Source: Schoenoplectus triqueter
Lineage: Eukaryota > Streptophyta > Magnoliopsida > Poales > Cyperaceae
Length of the DNA: 33,469 nucleotides
NCBI GenBank assembly: GCA_964058805.1
Contig: CAXKVV010000450.1
Coordinates: 1-33,469, forward strand
Direction of reading: 5' to 3'
Below, in pieces: positions 22,901 to 33,469 of the stretch; the stretch's first letter is position 1; each line of letters begins with the position of its first letter. The position numbers and the translations under genes are program-made. The notes below the pieces were generated by a model that ran no database searches, was not told the origin of the DNA, and saw only the letters and a program-made list of their open reading frames with translations.

Positions 22901-23160
22901 CGGGTTGAAAAGGCGAGGCCACGGCATCTCCCCAGCCTTCTCCCTTCACTGTCCGTCTTGCCGCTTACCCCTCTTTTCTTCAACTCTTTCCCTTCTCTCG
23001 TCTCCTTCCTCGCTCCAACCAATCGGTGATAAACCTCTCCAGTTGTGCCACCTTCTGATCTGATAGGCTCTCCAGTCTGCACCGTTGATCTCTTTATAAT
23101 TTTATATTTTCCCGATCGAATTCAAATTCGGGGTAGAGATCTCCAGTCGGTCAAATAGCG
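22901..23160 (+). promoter_or_regulatory. Promoter and CT-rich 5' leader of the PIG-A gene
   Basis: A pyrimidine-rich stretch (about 22930-23050) directly precedes the PIG-A start codon, as is common in plant 5' leaders. No TATA box is clear. Two short open frames overlap it on opposite strands and are treated as chance. Confidence 0.45.
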
Positions 23161-26128
23161 ATGGAGGAAAAGAGGAGGAAGCATAGGATTCTAATGGTCT
23201 CCGATTTTTTCTACCCCAATTTTGGCGGGGTCGAGAGTCACATCTATTATCTTTCTCAATGCCTCCTCAAGCGTGGCCACAAGGTGCCTTACCTTCTCTA
23301 CTCTTCAATTTATGTTTTTTTTTTTCACTAGTAGTTGACGTTTAGTTAGATTTCAACTCATTTGAGCACAATTTCAACTGTTCAGAAAGGAATGGGAAAT
23401 GACATTGCTTGCGTTCTCCTAGTTTCATTTTATCTGCTACACTTTGCTATCAAATAATTCTATTAATTTTCTCATGCAATAGTTCAGGTTGTGATAATGA
23501 CACATGCATATGGAAACCGTACGGGTGTTCGGTACATAACTAATAATCTAAAGGTATACTACATACCATGGCGCCCCTTTCTCATGCAAAACACACTACC
23601 AACCTTCTCCCTCACACTTCCAATTATTCGTACCATTCTAATTCGAGAGAAGATCTCTATAGTTCATGGCCACCAAGCCTTCTCCACTCTCTGCCATGAA
23701 TCCCTTATGCATGCTCGCACAATGGGATGCAAGGTTGTATTCACTGATCATTCTTTATATGGTTTTGCCGATCCTGGGTCCATACATATGAACAAAATAC
23801 TACAGTTCACATTGGCTGATATAGACCACGCAATATGTGTGTCACATACAAGTAAGGAGAACACAGTGCTTAGATCGGGGATAAAACCAGAAACAGTTTT
23901 TGTGGTGCCGAATGCTGTGGACACCGCTATGTTTACACCAGCACCTACCCAGCTTGGGTGCGATGAGGTGGTCATTGTTGTTATAAGCCGTTTGGTGTAT
24001 AGGAAGGGAGCTGATTTGCTTGTTGAGGTTATTCCAGAGGTGTGCAATCTTTTCCCCAATGTAAGTGTCTGTGCATTTTCTATTTTTGTATTTCCTATTC
24101 TAGTTATTGCATTAGAACTGATGTCTGAAGATAGTGATGGGTGATTACAGCTGCTTTTGTTGCCAGAGGTGCTATGGCATTTTTTCTACTGTTTATCTTT
24201 GATGTAACAAGGGTTGTAACTGTGTTCTGGTAGTTCCAGGTCTTGTGTGTTGATCCTTTTGAGTTAGCTTGTTCTACTGATGATGACTAGCATCGTCACT
24301 TTCTTCAAATTTTTTTTTCCTATTCTAGAGTTTTTTTTTTCTTATTTACTACCACCCTTTAAAAATTTGCAAAAGAAGTATGAGCATTATGATCTATATA
24401 TCTAGGTATTAACAAGCAGCTGTCTTGGTCTACTGATGATGACTTATTACCATTTTCATCAGAAAAAAGTTTTATACTGGAGTTCTTAAATTTTTGTCTG
24501 TTTCTGACTTCCTACAACCTTCATTCTACAAATTTGCATGATTATGAGTATTATAATCTATATATCTAGTTCTTAACAGGCAGTATATATTTTTCTAAAA
24601 TTTAAGGTGCGTTTTATAATTGGAGGAGATGGACCGAAGCGGGTCAGACTAGAAGAGATGAGAGAGAAGTTCTCTTTACAAGATCGTGTTGAAATGCTAG
24701 GTGCAGTGCCCCATTCCCAGGTTCGGTCTGTGCTAATTTCAGGTCATATATTTCTAAACAGGTAATGCTTACAATTTTCTCTTTACAACAATGTGCTGAT
24801 TTTTCAATATTTTAATTTAACATTGCTTACCCTTTTTAATTTTTCCTTTTTAGTTCACTGACCGAAGCCTTTTGTATAGCCATTTTGGAGGCTGCCAGCT
24901 GTGGGTTACTTACGGTCAGTACAAGAGTTGGAGGAGTTCCTGAGGTATTTCATTTTCTTTTTTCTTTCAAGTCAGAGAGGCCAGGCCAAAATTAACAGCC
25001 ATGATTCATTTAAATACAATAATTGCTTTGAATTTTAATTCATAGCAGAACACCTCTTATTTTAATTCTTTTGCATCTATAAAACTATTTTAACATTGCT
25101 TATATGAAGCAGTCATCTTATTCCTACATTTTCCCCTTTTATATTTACTACTGTGGAGCTGTATTTGTCATATGCATAGCCTTTGAGAGGTGTTAACTTC
25201 GAATGTTTACATAAAAAAAAGGTTATCATATAGACATGACAAACAAAATTTAGGTTGATGGAAAACAAAACTAGAAAGTTTTCTGTCTAAATTGGGAATC
25301 TTTTATGATAGCCTTAAATCTTTTTATATTTAGGTTCTACCTGAAGACATGATAATATTGGCTGAGCCGGCACCAGAAGACATGGTGCAGGCCATTCAGC
25401 AAGCAATTTACATGCTGCCTAACATTGACCCTCAAATCATGCATTCACGTGTAAGCATGTCTCTTCTTTTATTTAATAGGTTGTTGATTTTGCTTACTGA
25501 TAGACACATTTAATGAACTAAGTTTAAAACTATCTTGATGTGTATGAACAGATGAAAAGCTACTATAGCTGGCATGATGTTGCTAAGAGAACAGAGATTG
25601 TGTATGATTGCGCAATGGATTCTTCTAACAAGAGCATCCTTCAACGATTGCCGAGGTTCTTTTTATTTGAACGTGCTATTAAAATTGCTGTTTTTCTTAG
25701 TTCGATTAGTTAGGAACCTGAGTTCTTGTTAATACAGGCCTTCATGCACAAAATGCTTCACAAACAGTACTTTTTGTTTACTTTAGGTATCTTATATGTG
25801 GAGCTTGGGCTGGAAAGCTTTTCTGCCTTGTGATGATTGTTAATTTCATCTTGTGGCGCCTACTTGAGTTCTTTCAGGTATTGTAGCTTGCACATGAACG
25901 TATCTGAAGCACTGCTATAGTAGATTCCCATCCCTTGCCTTAAAATTCAATTGCTATTCGGGACTGGAGTTAATTTCTCAGTGGATGTGGATGTGAACTT
26001 GTTTTAGTAAAAATCTCTTTACATTTTTGAAAACCTTTCCCTTTTCTCTTTTTCCTGTATAGCCTGCTGAAAGCATTGAAGAGGTTCCTGACATGGCATC
26101 ATTATGCGAGCATGAAGGTGAGATCTGA
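23161..26128 (+). CDS. PIGA: GPI-GlcNAc transferase catalytic subunit PIG-A (SETH2-like)
   Basis: Eight exons: 23161-23283, 23488-24060, 24607-24761, 24854-24944, 25334-25450, 25552-25655, 25787-25877 and 26063-26128. Junctions are GT-AG and the total is 1320 nt, or 439 aa, close to the usual plant length. The protein moves GlcNAc from UDP-GlcNAc to phosphatidylinositol on the cytosolic face of the ER, the first step of GPI-anchor synthesis. It is a GT4 family, GT-B fold enzyme: N-terminal [16 protein letters not shown] (glycine-rich acceptor loop, about 15-30), [35 protein letters not shown], and the E-x7-E motif [11 protein letters not shown]. One transmembrane helix follows near 390-412 ([22 protein letters not shown] region), then a short acidic tail. 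Arabidopsis SETH2 is the counterpart and is needed for pollen tube growth. The last exon ends by read-through of a possible donor at 26118, so a longer spliced end is possible. Confidence 0.94.
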
Positions 26129-27120
26129 CAATTTTTTTTCTTGTGCTTAATTAATTGATTTGTGGATCATGCTTTGTTTGGTTGAGCTGATGATTCATTG
26201 CTCTCCTGTAGCTTGTTTTTGTTTTTGTTTTTGAGATGCCGTTGTATAGGATAGGAGCAATTTTCTGTGTAACTGTAATTCACAGCTGAGCAGCTATTTA
26301 CATTTGATTAATTGATAACTTAGCTTATATGTTGATATGCTGCAAAATTTATAATCTTGGTGTGCTGTTAAGTCTCTTTAAAGCAAGGGCTTCATAAGAA
26401 GTATTAGTTAGGAATTTCGACTGTCTTTATACTACTACACATTGACACCAATTTCTACACTGACATTGGCAAAGGCCACTACGCCAACTACACCAACAGC
26501 TCCATCCTCGCCTTTGTCCGATGACATGAGCACCGAGCCGAAATCTCTAAATAGCTGCCCAACCCAAAATAAGATCTTATGCGGCCACATATAACATCGT
26601 ATCATGTGGCGGGCCTAGTAGATATCAGAAAGTACGAAATAACTTGACAAATCTGAGGATGGCGGGACGGTGTTGGTAACCCGCTACAACCTACTCCTAC
26701 CAGGCTACCACTCTAAGAGGATACAGTCAAACTCTACAAAGATATGGGCATATGGCCAAATCCAACTACATCAAGCAATTTGAGTTGTTTGTTTCCCACT
26801 AAAGCAAACGACTTAAATCCATCGATTAGTTGAGGGTTGACGCAGACCAAACCCCATTTAATACCCACAGATTGACGGATGTAACGAGAGATGGTAACAT
26901 TTATCCGATTTTTTTTTCAAATCTGATCATGATCTGACTAATTTAAAAATAAATAAATTGATCTAGCCTGATTGAACCCGATATGACCCGATTTGTATCT
27001 GAAATCAAATAACGAGCAATTCAACTAAAATCAATCTAAAATAAAAAAATTCTATACTATATTATAATACTTAAATTGGATTGATTTTGTCCATTAATGT
27101 TATAAAAAAAAGTTAAGGAT
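26129..27120. other. 3' UTR of PIG-A, then unassigned intergenic DNA
   Basis: The PIG-A 3' UTR probably fills the first 200-300 bp. A GC-richer block at about 26440-26880 has no sustained open frame: the best one breaks at TGA and TAG within 120 bp. About 26870-27010 has repeated GATCTGA/CCCGAT words like worn transposon sequence. No gene is supported. Confidence 0.5.
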
Positions 27121-27631
27121 TAGGGCTGTAAGAAAAGTTTATAATTCGTAATTCGTTCGATATTCGATTCAATTTTAGTTCGAGTTCGGTTCGTTTGATT
27201 AGATTTTTTTGTTAGTTCGATTCGAGTTCGGTTCGATAATATTTTTAATGAAATAGTTCGAGTTCGATTCGTAATAGTCCGATATGTAGTTATTTACATA
27301 TATTTTTAACTATTTAGTCAATAATATATGCAATAACATAATTATTTTATTATAAAATTAATAAGATATTTATTAATTTATTATTAAATTAATAAATATG
27401 AGTTCATTTAAAAAAAATAATATAAAATTGATATAATATTAATTTTTTTAGCTCTAGTTATTTATAATAATATAAAAATTAGAATAACTGAGTTTATTTA
27501 GAGTTTGATTTCAGTTCTAATTTGATTTAGCCTGAGTTCGATTTAGTTCGAGTTTGATTTAGTTTGAAATAATTTCAAATTAAACTCAAACACCGATGAG
27601 TTCGATCGAATTCGATTCGTTTGCAGCCCTA
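27121..27631. mobile_element. hAT-type MITE with TAGGGCTG ends
   Basis: The left end is TAGGGCTGTAAG and the right end is TTGCAGCCCTA, giving inverted TAGGGCTGYAA termini. These are a common signature of plant hAT non-autonomous elements. Subterminal regions are packed with GTTCGAGTTCG, GATTCGATTCG and GAACTC-like repeats in both orientations, with an AT-rich middle. Flanking octamers TTAAGGAT (27113-27120) and CTAAAGAT (27632-27639) agree at 6 of 8 bases and may be a worn 8-bp target duplication. The 511-bp element has no transposase. Confidence 0.82.
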
Positions 27632-27881
27632 CTAAAGATTGAAATATTCATATTACGATTGTGATTGATTAATTTTATAAAAATGACAATTTAGATTTCA
27701 GTCAGATTAATTTTTTTCTCTTCATTTTATTTGTTATTTTATTAACATACATTTATAAGGGGTCTAAAAAGATATTATATATTAAATAAATTAAATACCA
27801 ACTATTATTAAATTTTATTATAAAAATAAAATTACAGATTGCACAACTATATTCGGGAAAGAAAAAATATTATATTTAGAG

Positions 27882-28260
27882 TAAAGATACCGTGAGCTTA
27901 AACTTACGGAGGCCTTCCGTGAGCTTAACTCAAAAAACATATCAAATCATCTTCAAATTTTAATTTATCATTCTCATTAAATTCTTTATATGAAAATCTT
28001 ATGGAATGTAAAAATTTAGAGTGTTTTGAGTTTTTTAAGTTATGGTTTTTAATTTTTTAAAAATCAGCTCTAAAAAAATAATAATATATTCAATACTTGA
28101 ACATTATTTTAAAAAAATAAAAATGATGACTTAAAAAACTCAAACACTCCAAATTTTTGTATCCCACAAGAATTTTATATAAAAAATTTAATGAGGATGA
28201 TAAATTAAAATTTTAAAATGATTTGATGTAATTTATGAGTTAAACTCACTGTATTTCTTA
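27882..28260. mobile_element. Foldback MITE with about 150-bp arms
   Basis: The left arm (27916 to about 28040) contains GAGCTTAACTCA, ATCAAATCATCTT, TTTATCATTCTCATTAAAT and GAGTGTTTTGAG. Each is found in reverse complement in the right arm (about 28120-28256). A short duplication of CCGTGAGCTTAA marks the left tip (27890 and 27917). There is no coding capacity and no target duplication was resolved, so the ends are approximate. Confidence 0.7.
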
Positions 28261-28547
28261 TATTTATATATTAGTTTAATATATATTTTATTTATTTATA
28301 ATAAAATTAGTGTGAGATATAAATATTTTAAAAATTTTAAAAATCCGCACAATGAAGAGGTGTTTCATAATTTGAAATATGAAATATAAAATTGTTCATT
28401 TATATCTGAAACTAATTTTATTATAAATAAATGATATATTTTACTAAATTATAATGTAATTTTAGTCTAAAATCATATAAATAAACGATTCGAGCTGATA
28501 TTTGGGCAATGTGAAACTGACCCGATCGATCCTTCGATCGCCACCTC
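28261..28547. other. AT-rich DNA before the RAMP4 promoter
   Basis: No gene or repeat structure is clear here; the last 60 bp become GC-richer as the promoter begins. Confidence 0.4.
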
Positions 28548-28556
28548 TATATATAT
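28548..28556 (+). promoter_or_regulatory. TATA box of the RAMP4/SERP gene
   Basis: CTCTATATATATCC lies about 140 bp before the start codon, with a pyrimidine-rich leader after it. Transcription would start about 30 bp downstream, near 28580. Confidence 0.65.
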
Positions 28557-28697
28557 CCATACGACCATCCCAGCTTTTATTTCTGGTAGGGACCTTTCTC
28601 CCCCTTTCTCTGGAACTCGACGCGCATCTCCATCCATCTCTTCTCTTTCGCCTTTTCGTTGGTCGTTGTTTTCCTTCTCGCTTTCTTGCGTCACATC

Positions 28698-29951
28698 ATG
28701 GTAAGATCTGTTATAACCTTTGTTCTTCGTTTTCTATATTGCGTCTTTTGCTTCGAATTTGATTTTATTTGCTTCTGATTTTTCTTTTATCCCCGGATCT
28801 GTGTATATCTGATCTGTCGATTGGATTTTCTGTTAGAAGCTGTAGTTTTCTGCTGGAATTTTGTAGATCTGGTGTTAAAATTTAAGGTTTACTCGGTATT
28901 ATACAGTAATCAGTTGAAGGAAATAATTACTGGTGTTTATCGGATATATTTGGATCATTGGATGTGTTATTAGAAGGGGGCGAATTATTATATGCAGCCT
29001 ATTGTCCATTAGATATTGTCTGGTTTAGCCTCCAAAAGAACAAACAAAATATACTTTCAAATATGTTCTGATAGTATTTCTTTGCCCAATGCTGTTTAGG
29101 TCTTTAGGAATTTCTGAGAAATTAACAGCCTTAATGAGAAAATGTAAATGATTTAATTTGTCATCTGAACAAAACCCCTCACCTTGAATTGGGATTCAGA
29201 AAAATTAGCTTCATCTTGGTCATTGCTAGTATCCTTCTGAGTAATTGGAGAAAAGTGAGTTGTATCTTGGTCCACATTACTTGTGTGTTCTAATTTCAAT
29301 TGTTTTTGTTAATAAAGACGACTTCGAGACGTCTTGCAGACAGGAAAATTGCAAAATTTGATAAAAACATAACAAAGAGAGGTGCAGTTCCTGACACGCC
29401 GGTGAAGAAGGGAAATGACTACCCTGTGGGCCCCATCTTGCTCGGCTTTTTTGTCTTTGTTGTCATAGGATCTTGTAAGTTCTTACTCCTTTCATAATAC
29501 TTAAATTCCTCAAGTATGTCTGTCAAAAAATTCCATTTTCCATACTATATATAAAGCCTATTTTATTGGTGATGGTTCTACTTCTATCTAATCTGATTAT
29601 GTATTTTTTCAATCTAATCTGATTATTTATTCTGCACAAACAATCTCTGTTGAAAATGTAATTTTCATAGTACAATTGCTCGAGTTGAAAAGTGGTTGCA
29701 ATATTTGCATTGTTTGACTTGGAAATTATAACATATTTATTTCCCTTTATGCACCCTGTCCAAATAATAGCAAGTCAGAAGTCAGAATCTAAAATGGTTG
29801 ACCTACTAGGTCTCCTAAACAGTATGTATTATATCTGGACCATCCACTTGGTTATATGATTGCTTATGATATATTTGTTCTTTTTGTCCCCTTTCAAATT
29901 GCAGCTTTGTTCCAGATAATAAGGACAGCTACAAGTGGAGGGATGGCTTAA
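28698..29951 (+). CDS. RAMP4: RAMP4/SERP-type stress-associated ER protein
   Basis: Three coding exons: 28698-28700 (only the ATG), 29318-29474 and 29905-29951 (TAA). They are joined by GT-AG introns of 617 and 430 bp and total 207 nt, or 68 aa, the usual plant length. The protein is a small tail-anchored ER membrane protein of the Sec61 translocon, linked in animals to stabilising membrane proteins under stress. The N-terminal cytosolic half is basic (TTSRRLADRKIAKFDKNI), then KRGAVPDTPVKKG and YPVGP. One membrane helix (about residues 40-58, PILLGFFVFVVIGSSLF) follows, then the family's conserved end IIRTATSGGMA. The start is fixed because exon 2 has no other Met before the conserved block. 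The family assignment is firm; the paralogue number is not. Confidence 0.94.
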
Positions 29952-30295
29952 TGACGGGAGGATAAGGATCTTGATCAAACATCTAGCAGTTTTATGGGGA
30001 GAATTAGGATGTTCATTGGTTCTGACTGTGAGAGAGAATTGTTGTTGTGTTTCAAGAGAACTGAAATCGACTATTATTGTGTAATCAGTTGACCTATCTT
30101 TTGTTAGACCTAATCAAAATAATAATGGTGTCAACTCCCCATTTCTCCTCTGCATGCTCCTCTCTCCCCCATTTTGGATGTGGCTTCATCTTGCCTGTTT
30201 TGTGTGGTCTGACAAATTATTTGCTATCTTGTGAGTATCTGGCATGATTTAATTCGACTTATGGCTACCTAACAGTACCACTCATTGTTCTCCTA
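29952..30295. other. 3' UTR of the RAMP4 gene
   Basis: T-rich sequence with an AATAAT-type poly(A) signal near 30118. No other feature is seen before the MITE at about 30296. Confidence 0.5.
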
Positions 30296-30858
30296 GGGTT
30301 CGTTAGGAAATTAAAAAATAATTTTGAAAGAGTGATAAAATATTATCATTTTAGAAGAGTGATATTTTTACTTATTCAGAAGAGCGAAAATATTATTTGA
30401 CAGTTGTTAATCAGAATAGTTAAAATATAAATAATTATGATACTAACAATGATGATGATGATAATAATATAATCATGATATAATAATAATGATTATCATT
30501 ATTTTATTATAATTATGATTGTTATTGTTTATTATAATTATGATTATGATGTTGATTATATTATGATAATAATAATAATAATTATTATTATTATTATGAT
30601 TATGATTGTATTATTATATTATAATAGTAATTGTTTATTATGATATTATGATTATGATTGTTAATATTATTTATTATTATTATCATCATCATTATTGTTT
30701 ATATCATAATTATTAATACTTTCATTATTCTGATTAATAATTATCAAATGATATTTTAGCTCTTCCAAATAATAAAAAATATCATTCTTTTATCACTCTT
30801 TCAAAATAATACTATTCTATCACTTTTTAAAAATATTTTTTGATTTGCCAAACGGGCC
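30296..30858. mobile_element. MITE with long inverted arms around a microsatellite
   Basis: The left arm (30296 to about 30430) and right arm (about 30715-30858) are imperfect reverse complements over roughly 130 bp. Shared words include GAAAGAGTGATAAAA, GAAGAGYRAAAATAT and TAATCAGAATA. The right tip, read outward, is GGCCCGTTTGGCAAAT and the left tip is GGTTCGTTAGGAAAT, resembling the GGGCC-GTTTGG ends of common plant MITEs. No target duplication could be fixed. Confidence 0.7.
30430..30715. repeat. Compound ATT/ATG trinucleotide repeat region
   Basis: Imperfect runs of GAT, AAT, TTA and ATT triplets fill the loop between the MITE arms. The region is partly self-complementary. Confidence 0.85.
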
Positions 30859-33469
30859 GTAAAGGCTTCTGGGTTTTATGACAAATACTGCACCCAAACC
30901 ATAAAAGCCAGAGCCCCAGAGGCGAGAGATCACACAAAAATGTGAAGCCCCATTATTTTTGGGTAGCACTCAGTTTATATTTGGTCACCTCCATTGGGCT
31001 TACATTTCAAGTAGGCCGAACAAGTTTATCAATTATAGCGAAAAGGTCTGATGAAACTTTCAAACTGAATGTTTGATCAACTGTTGGTTCGATTATTCTA
31101 ATTAGATCCGATAATAGAGGGTGCAGGTCGTCAAATCGATTTGGCTTTATATGGCATGCACCTTGCTCCAACCAAATTAACATTGTCGTGTGTGCATAGG
31201 AAAAAAATTTGGAGATAAGATTGTACGAATAATCTATATCGCTATTTTAACCTTCTGAAGAATTAACATATGATATAATTCCTTTGTTCTATTCGATTAT
31301 AAAAAAAATCAAATAATGTATTTCTAATGTCAGTCCGGAAGGATCAGGCAATGTTTATATTACATAAAAGCGAAACAAAAAAAAAAGAAAAAAAATACTA
31401 GTTCAGTACTGAAATATCAAAAAGGAACACTAAAAAAGATTCAAGTATTTTTCCTCGATAAAAAAACCTATATCATCAGCTAAGCCTCCATCTCCGTCAT
31501 TTTGAAAATTCTATTCTTCTCTTTAATTCTCGCTAATTAATTCGGAACATTTATGTATATATTTTTTTATGATTATGAATGAGGTAGAGCTCATGCGCGC
31601 TCTGTCTATTTTTCTTTTTGTATTTATGTAGGTTTAAATTCATAATTTTTTAAAAATCATTGTACTTAATTATCACTTGAACTAGGATAGTTGACCCCTG
31701 CCTAAAGTTTTCTTTTAAAAAAACCTTATAATTATATATATTTTCAGAAAAAATAAAAATATATTTATATTGAAGAAAAAATATAATTTTGATCCTCTAA
31801 AATACTAATTTTTACTCACATACGTCAAAATTTGACTCCGTCCTGACTTGAACAACTAGATCATCTACTTTTATATTTATGTTTAAAGTGGAATCATAGG
31901 ACACAACAGACCATCTAGGTATAAGGTCCATTTTGATAATAATGTTTTATTGGGGAGGTTATTCTTCGGTTTTCTTTTGTAAGTTGTATTATAACGTACA
32001 CGTATTCGGTTACCAAATTAATTTATAACTCTCATTGCTACTGACTCTATACTGGTTTATTCTCAACAGTTGGAATTTTTTTTTATACGACTCGTATACA
32101 ATTATTGGTACCTTATTAGCTACCTTACAAAGAATTTCGTAGTCGACTTAAATATTACGTACATCACTTTTACCGTTCAAGCGACAGCCTCGTGACAAGT
32201 CAAATTCATCGGTCTCTTAATTTCACAGTACATTTGTTGTGCACTTGTGCTGTATTGTCTGGACCCCTGTCTGTACTTTCCAGGAAACGTATATTAAGCC
32301 CACTGAATATATATTTTCATCATGAAGGATTGTTTATTAGTTAGGTCAAAGATATTTTGATTCCGCTAGATCATCCGAACCATTTGAGTATGCATGCATA
32401 TGTTCTTGTATATTTTATTCAAGATACCACGATCATAGTATGGATCAGCCACATAACCTTTTGTCCGTATGTGCATTATTTGTTACCCCCGTGACTTATG
32501 AATCGTAATACACGCTGTTTCCTGATAATTAATTAATTTGGTTAAAGAATTGGAGAGATTCTCTAAAATATCCAATAAAAAAAGGAGATATCTCCGTTTC
32601 AAAATGGAAGATGAAGATGTAATTAATCAAGGTTCGCAAAATTGACCACGGAATCAGAATTGAAAGAATTGGCCGGAATCTGATCGAAAACACATATTTT
32701 TCTTATTGAAAACCTTATTTTACATTAAACATAGAAAAATTATAAAAAATATTTTTGTTGGAAAAATTTGAAGACAAAACATTACACTTAAATAACTCAC
32801 TAATTTAATATAACACATACATTTAAAATTAAACAGGCATTCTAATGTATTCTTACGTGCAGTACAAAAACAAATGAAAACAAAAATAATACATATTTGT
32901 TTAAAAATAATTCAACGTACATACTAATAAGTTTTCTTAAAAAGTAAATTAAATTGCAATTAAAACAAACTCAGTTATTGCCAAAAAAATGTATCAAATT
33001 AGCTGATGTAGCTCATATCTTCTTTGTATTTGTATATTCAGGAGATATTATTACATAGAGCTAAATAAATGTAGAGCCAATCAAGAATTATTATGAGAAA
33101 TATAAAATTGAAGTAGGGTTTCGGATTTAGGGTTTTGACTTTACTCGAGTCTACTTCAATTTTCATATATCATTTAATATTTTTAGAGTTACATAAGTCA
33201 AGAAAATATAAAAAATCATCAATTAATATAATTAAATCAACTAATTGGGCAATAAAAAAATAATTAATGCTTAATCAAAGGGCAAAATAGTATATAAAAT
33301 TTATTAATTTATAGATTTTTTTGACCAAATTTTGATGAATTTTGAAGAAAAAGATCTTTCAAAATAAATTTCAGGGAATTCAAACTTTGAAAGAAAATTA
33401 AAAATTCAGCTAAATATAATATATTTAATACATGGACTAATGCTTTCGGGTCCCACGTGTCAACAAAGA
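30859..33469. other. AT-rich intergenic DNA to the window end
   Basis: No gene is supported on either strand. About 31600-31850 looks like a worn transposon relic by composition. Two telo-box-like TAGGGTTT words lie near 33114-33137 and may belong to a promoter beyond the window. Confidence 0.5.

Noticed and set aside
23748..24059. 103-codon minus-strand frame within PIG-A exon 2
   Set aside because: A shadow of a well-supported coding exon.
31600..31850. Possible worn transposon relic
   Set aside because: Composition only; no terminal repeats or coding traces could be aligned.
33114..33137. Telomere-like TAGGGTTT words
   Set aside because: Only two copies, not tandem; at most a telo-box promoter motif, not a telomeric repeat.
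1..33469. tRNA, rRNA or CRISPR features
   Set aside because: No cloverleaf with intact A and B boxes, no rRNA-like blocks and no regularly spaced repeats were seen; the TGGTATCAGAGC word at 14981 is the retrotransposon primer site, not a tRNA.

Overview
This window is nuclear DNA from a flowering plant. The evidence is GT-AG intron-split genes of plant-specific families (a chloroplast-targeted mTERF protein, a CCCH/LOTUS/RRM zinc-finger protein), long AT-rich intergenic DNA, a Ty1/copia retrotransposon primed by initiator tRNA-Met, and many small non-autonomous DNA transposons. I cannot name the species. Four host genes can be rebuilt exon by exon, and in each one the exon lengths sum to an open frame.

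Layout: 1-2750 is AT-rich intergenic DNA with a 276-bp MITE (1829-2104). A CCCH zinc-finger/LOTUS/RRM RNA-binding gene follows on the + strand (coding 3724-7003, 7 coding exons, 520 aa) with a probable 5'-leader intron. 7004-10039 is its 3' end plus quiet intergenic DNA. An mTERF9-type gene lies on the - strand (12906-10040, 5 exons, 536 aa). Its upstream side is crowded with elements: a hAT-like MITE with an intact 8-bp target duplication (13151-13492), a foldback element with a (TAT)n loop (about 13526-14010), and a copia retrotransposon (14743-19688) with LTRs, PBS, PPT and an intact 5-bp target duplication but a broken polyprotein.

19694-22450 holds a 43-bp tandem repeat, a 1.2-kb Mutator-like element with about 190-bp terminal inverted repeats carrying a captured DUF26 (cysteine-rich receptor kinase ectodomain) fragment, and a decayed 3' fragment of a histone H4 gene. 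The PIG-A gene (+, 23161-26128, 8 exons, 439 aa) encodes the catalytic subunit of the first step of GPI-anchor synthesis. 26129-28540 is transposon debris, including a hAT-type MITE (27121-27631) and a foldback element (about 27882-28260). A RAMP4/SERP gene (+, 28698-29951, 68 aa) has a first coding exon that holds only the ATG. The rest (29952-33469) is AT-rich, with one MITE around a trinucleotide microsatellite (about 30296-30858).

The host genes are housekeeping genes for RNA binding, chloroplast gene expression, GPI anchors and ER translocation. They are not an operon or a recognisable cluster. The most interesting content is in the mobile DNA: the Pack-MULE-like gene capture, the histone H4 fragment, and the stack of insertions upstream of mTERF9. 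I found no evidence of a new multi-gene system.
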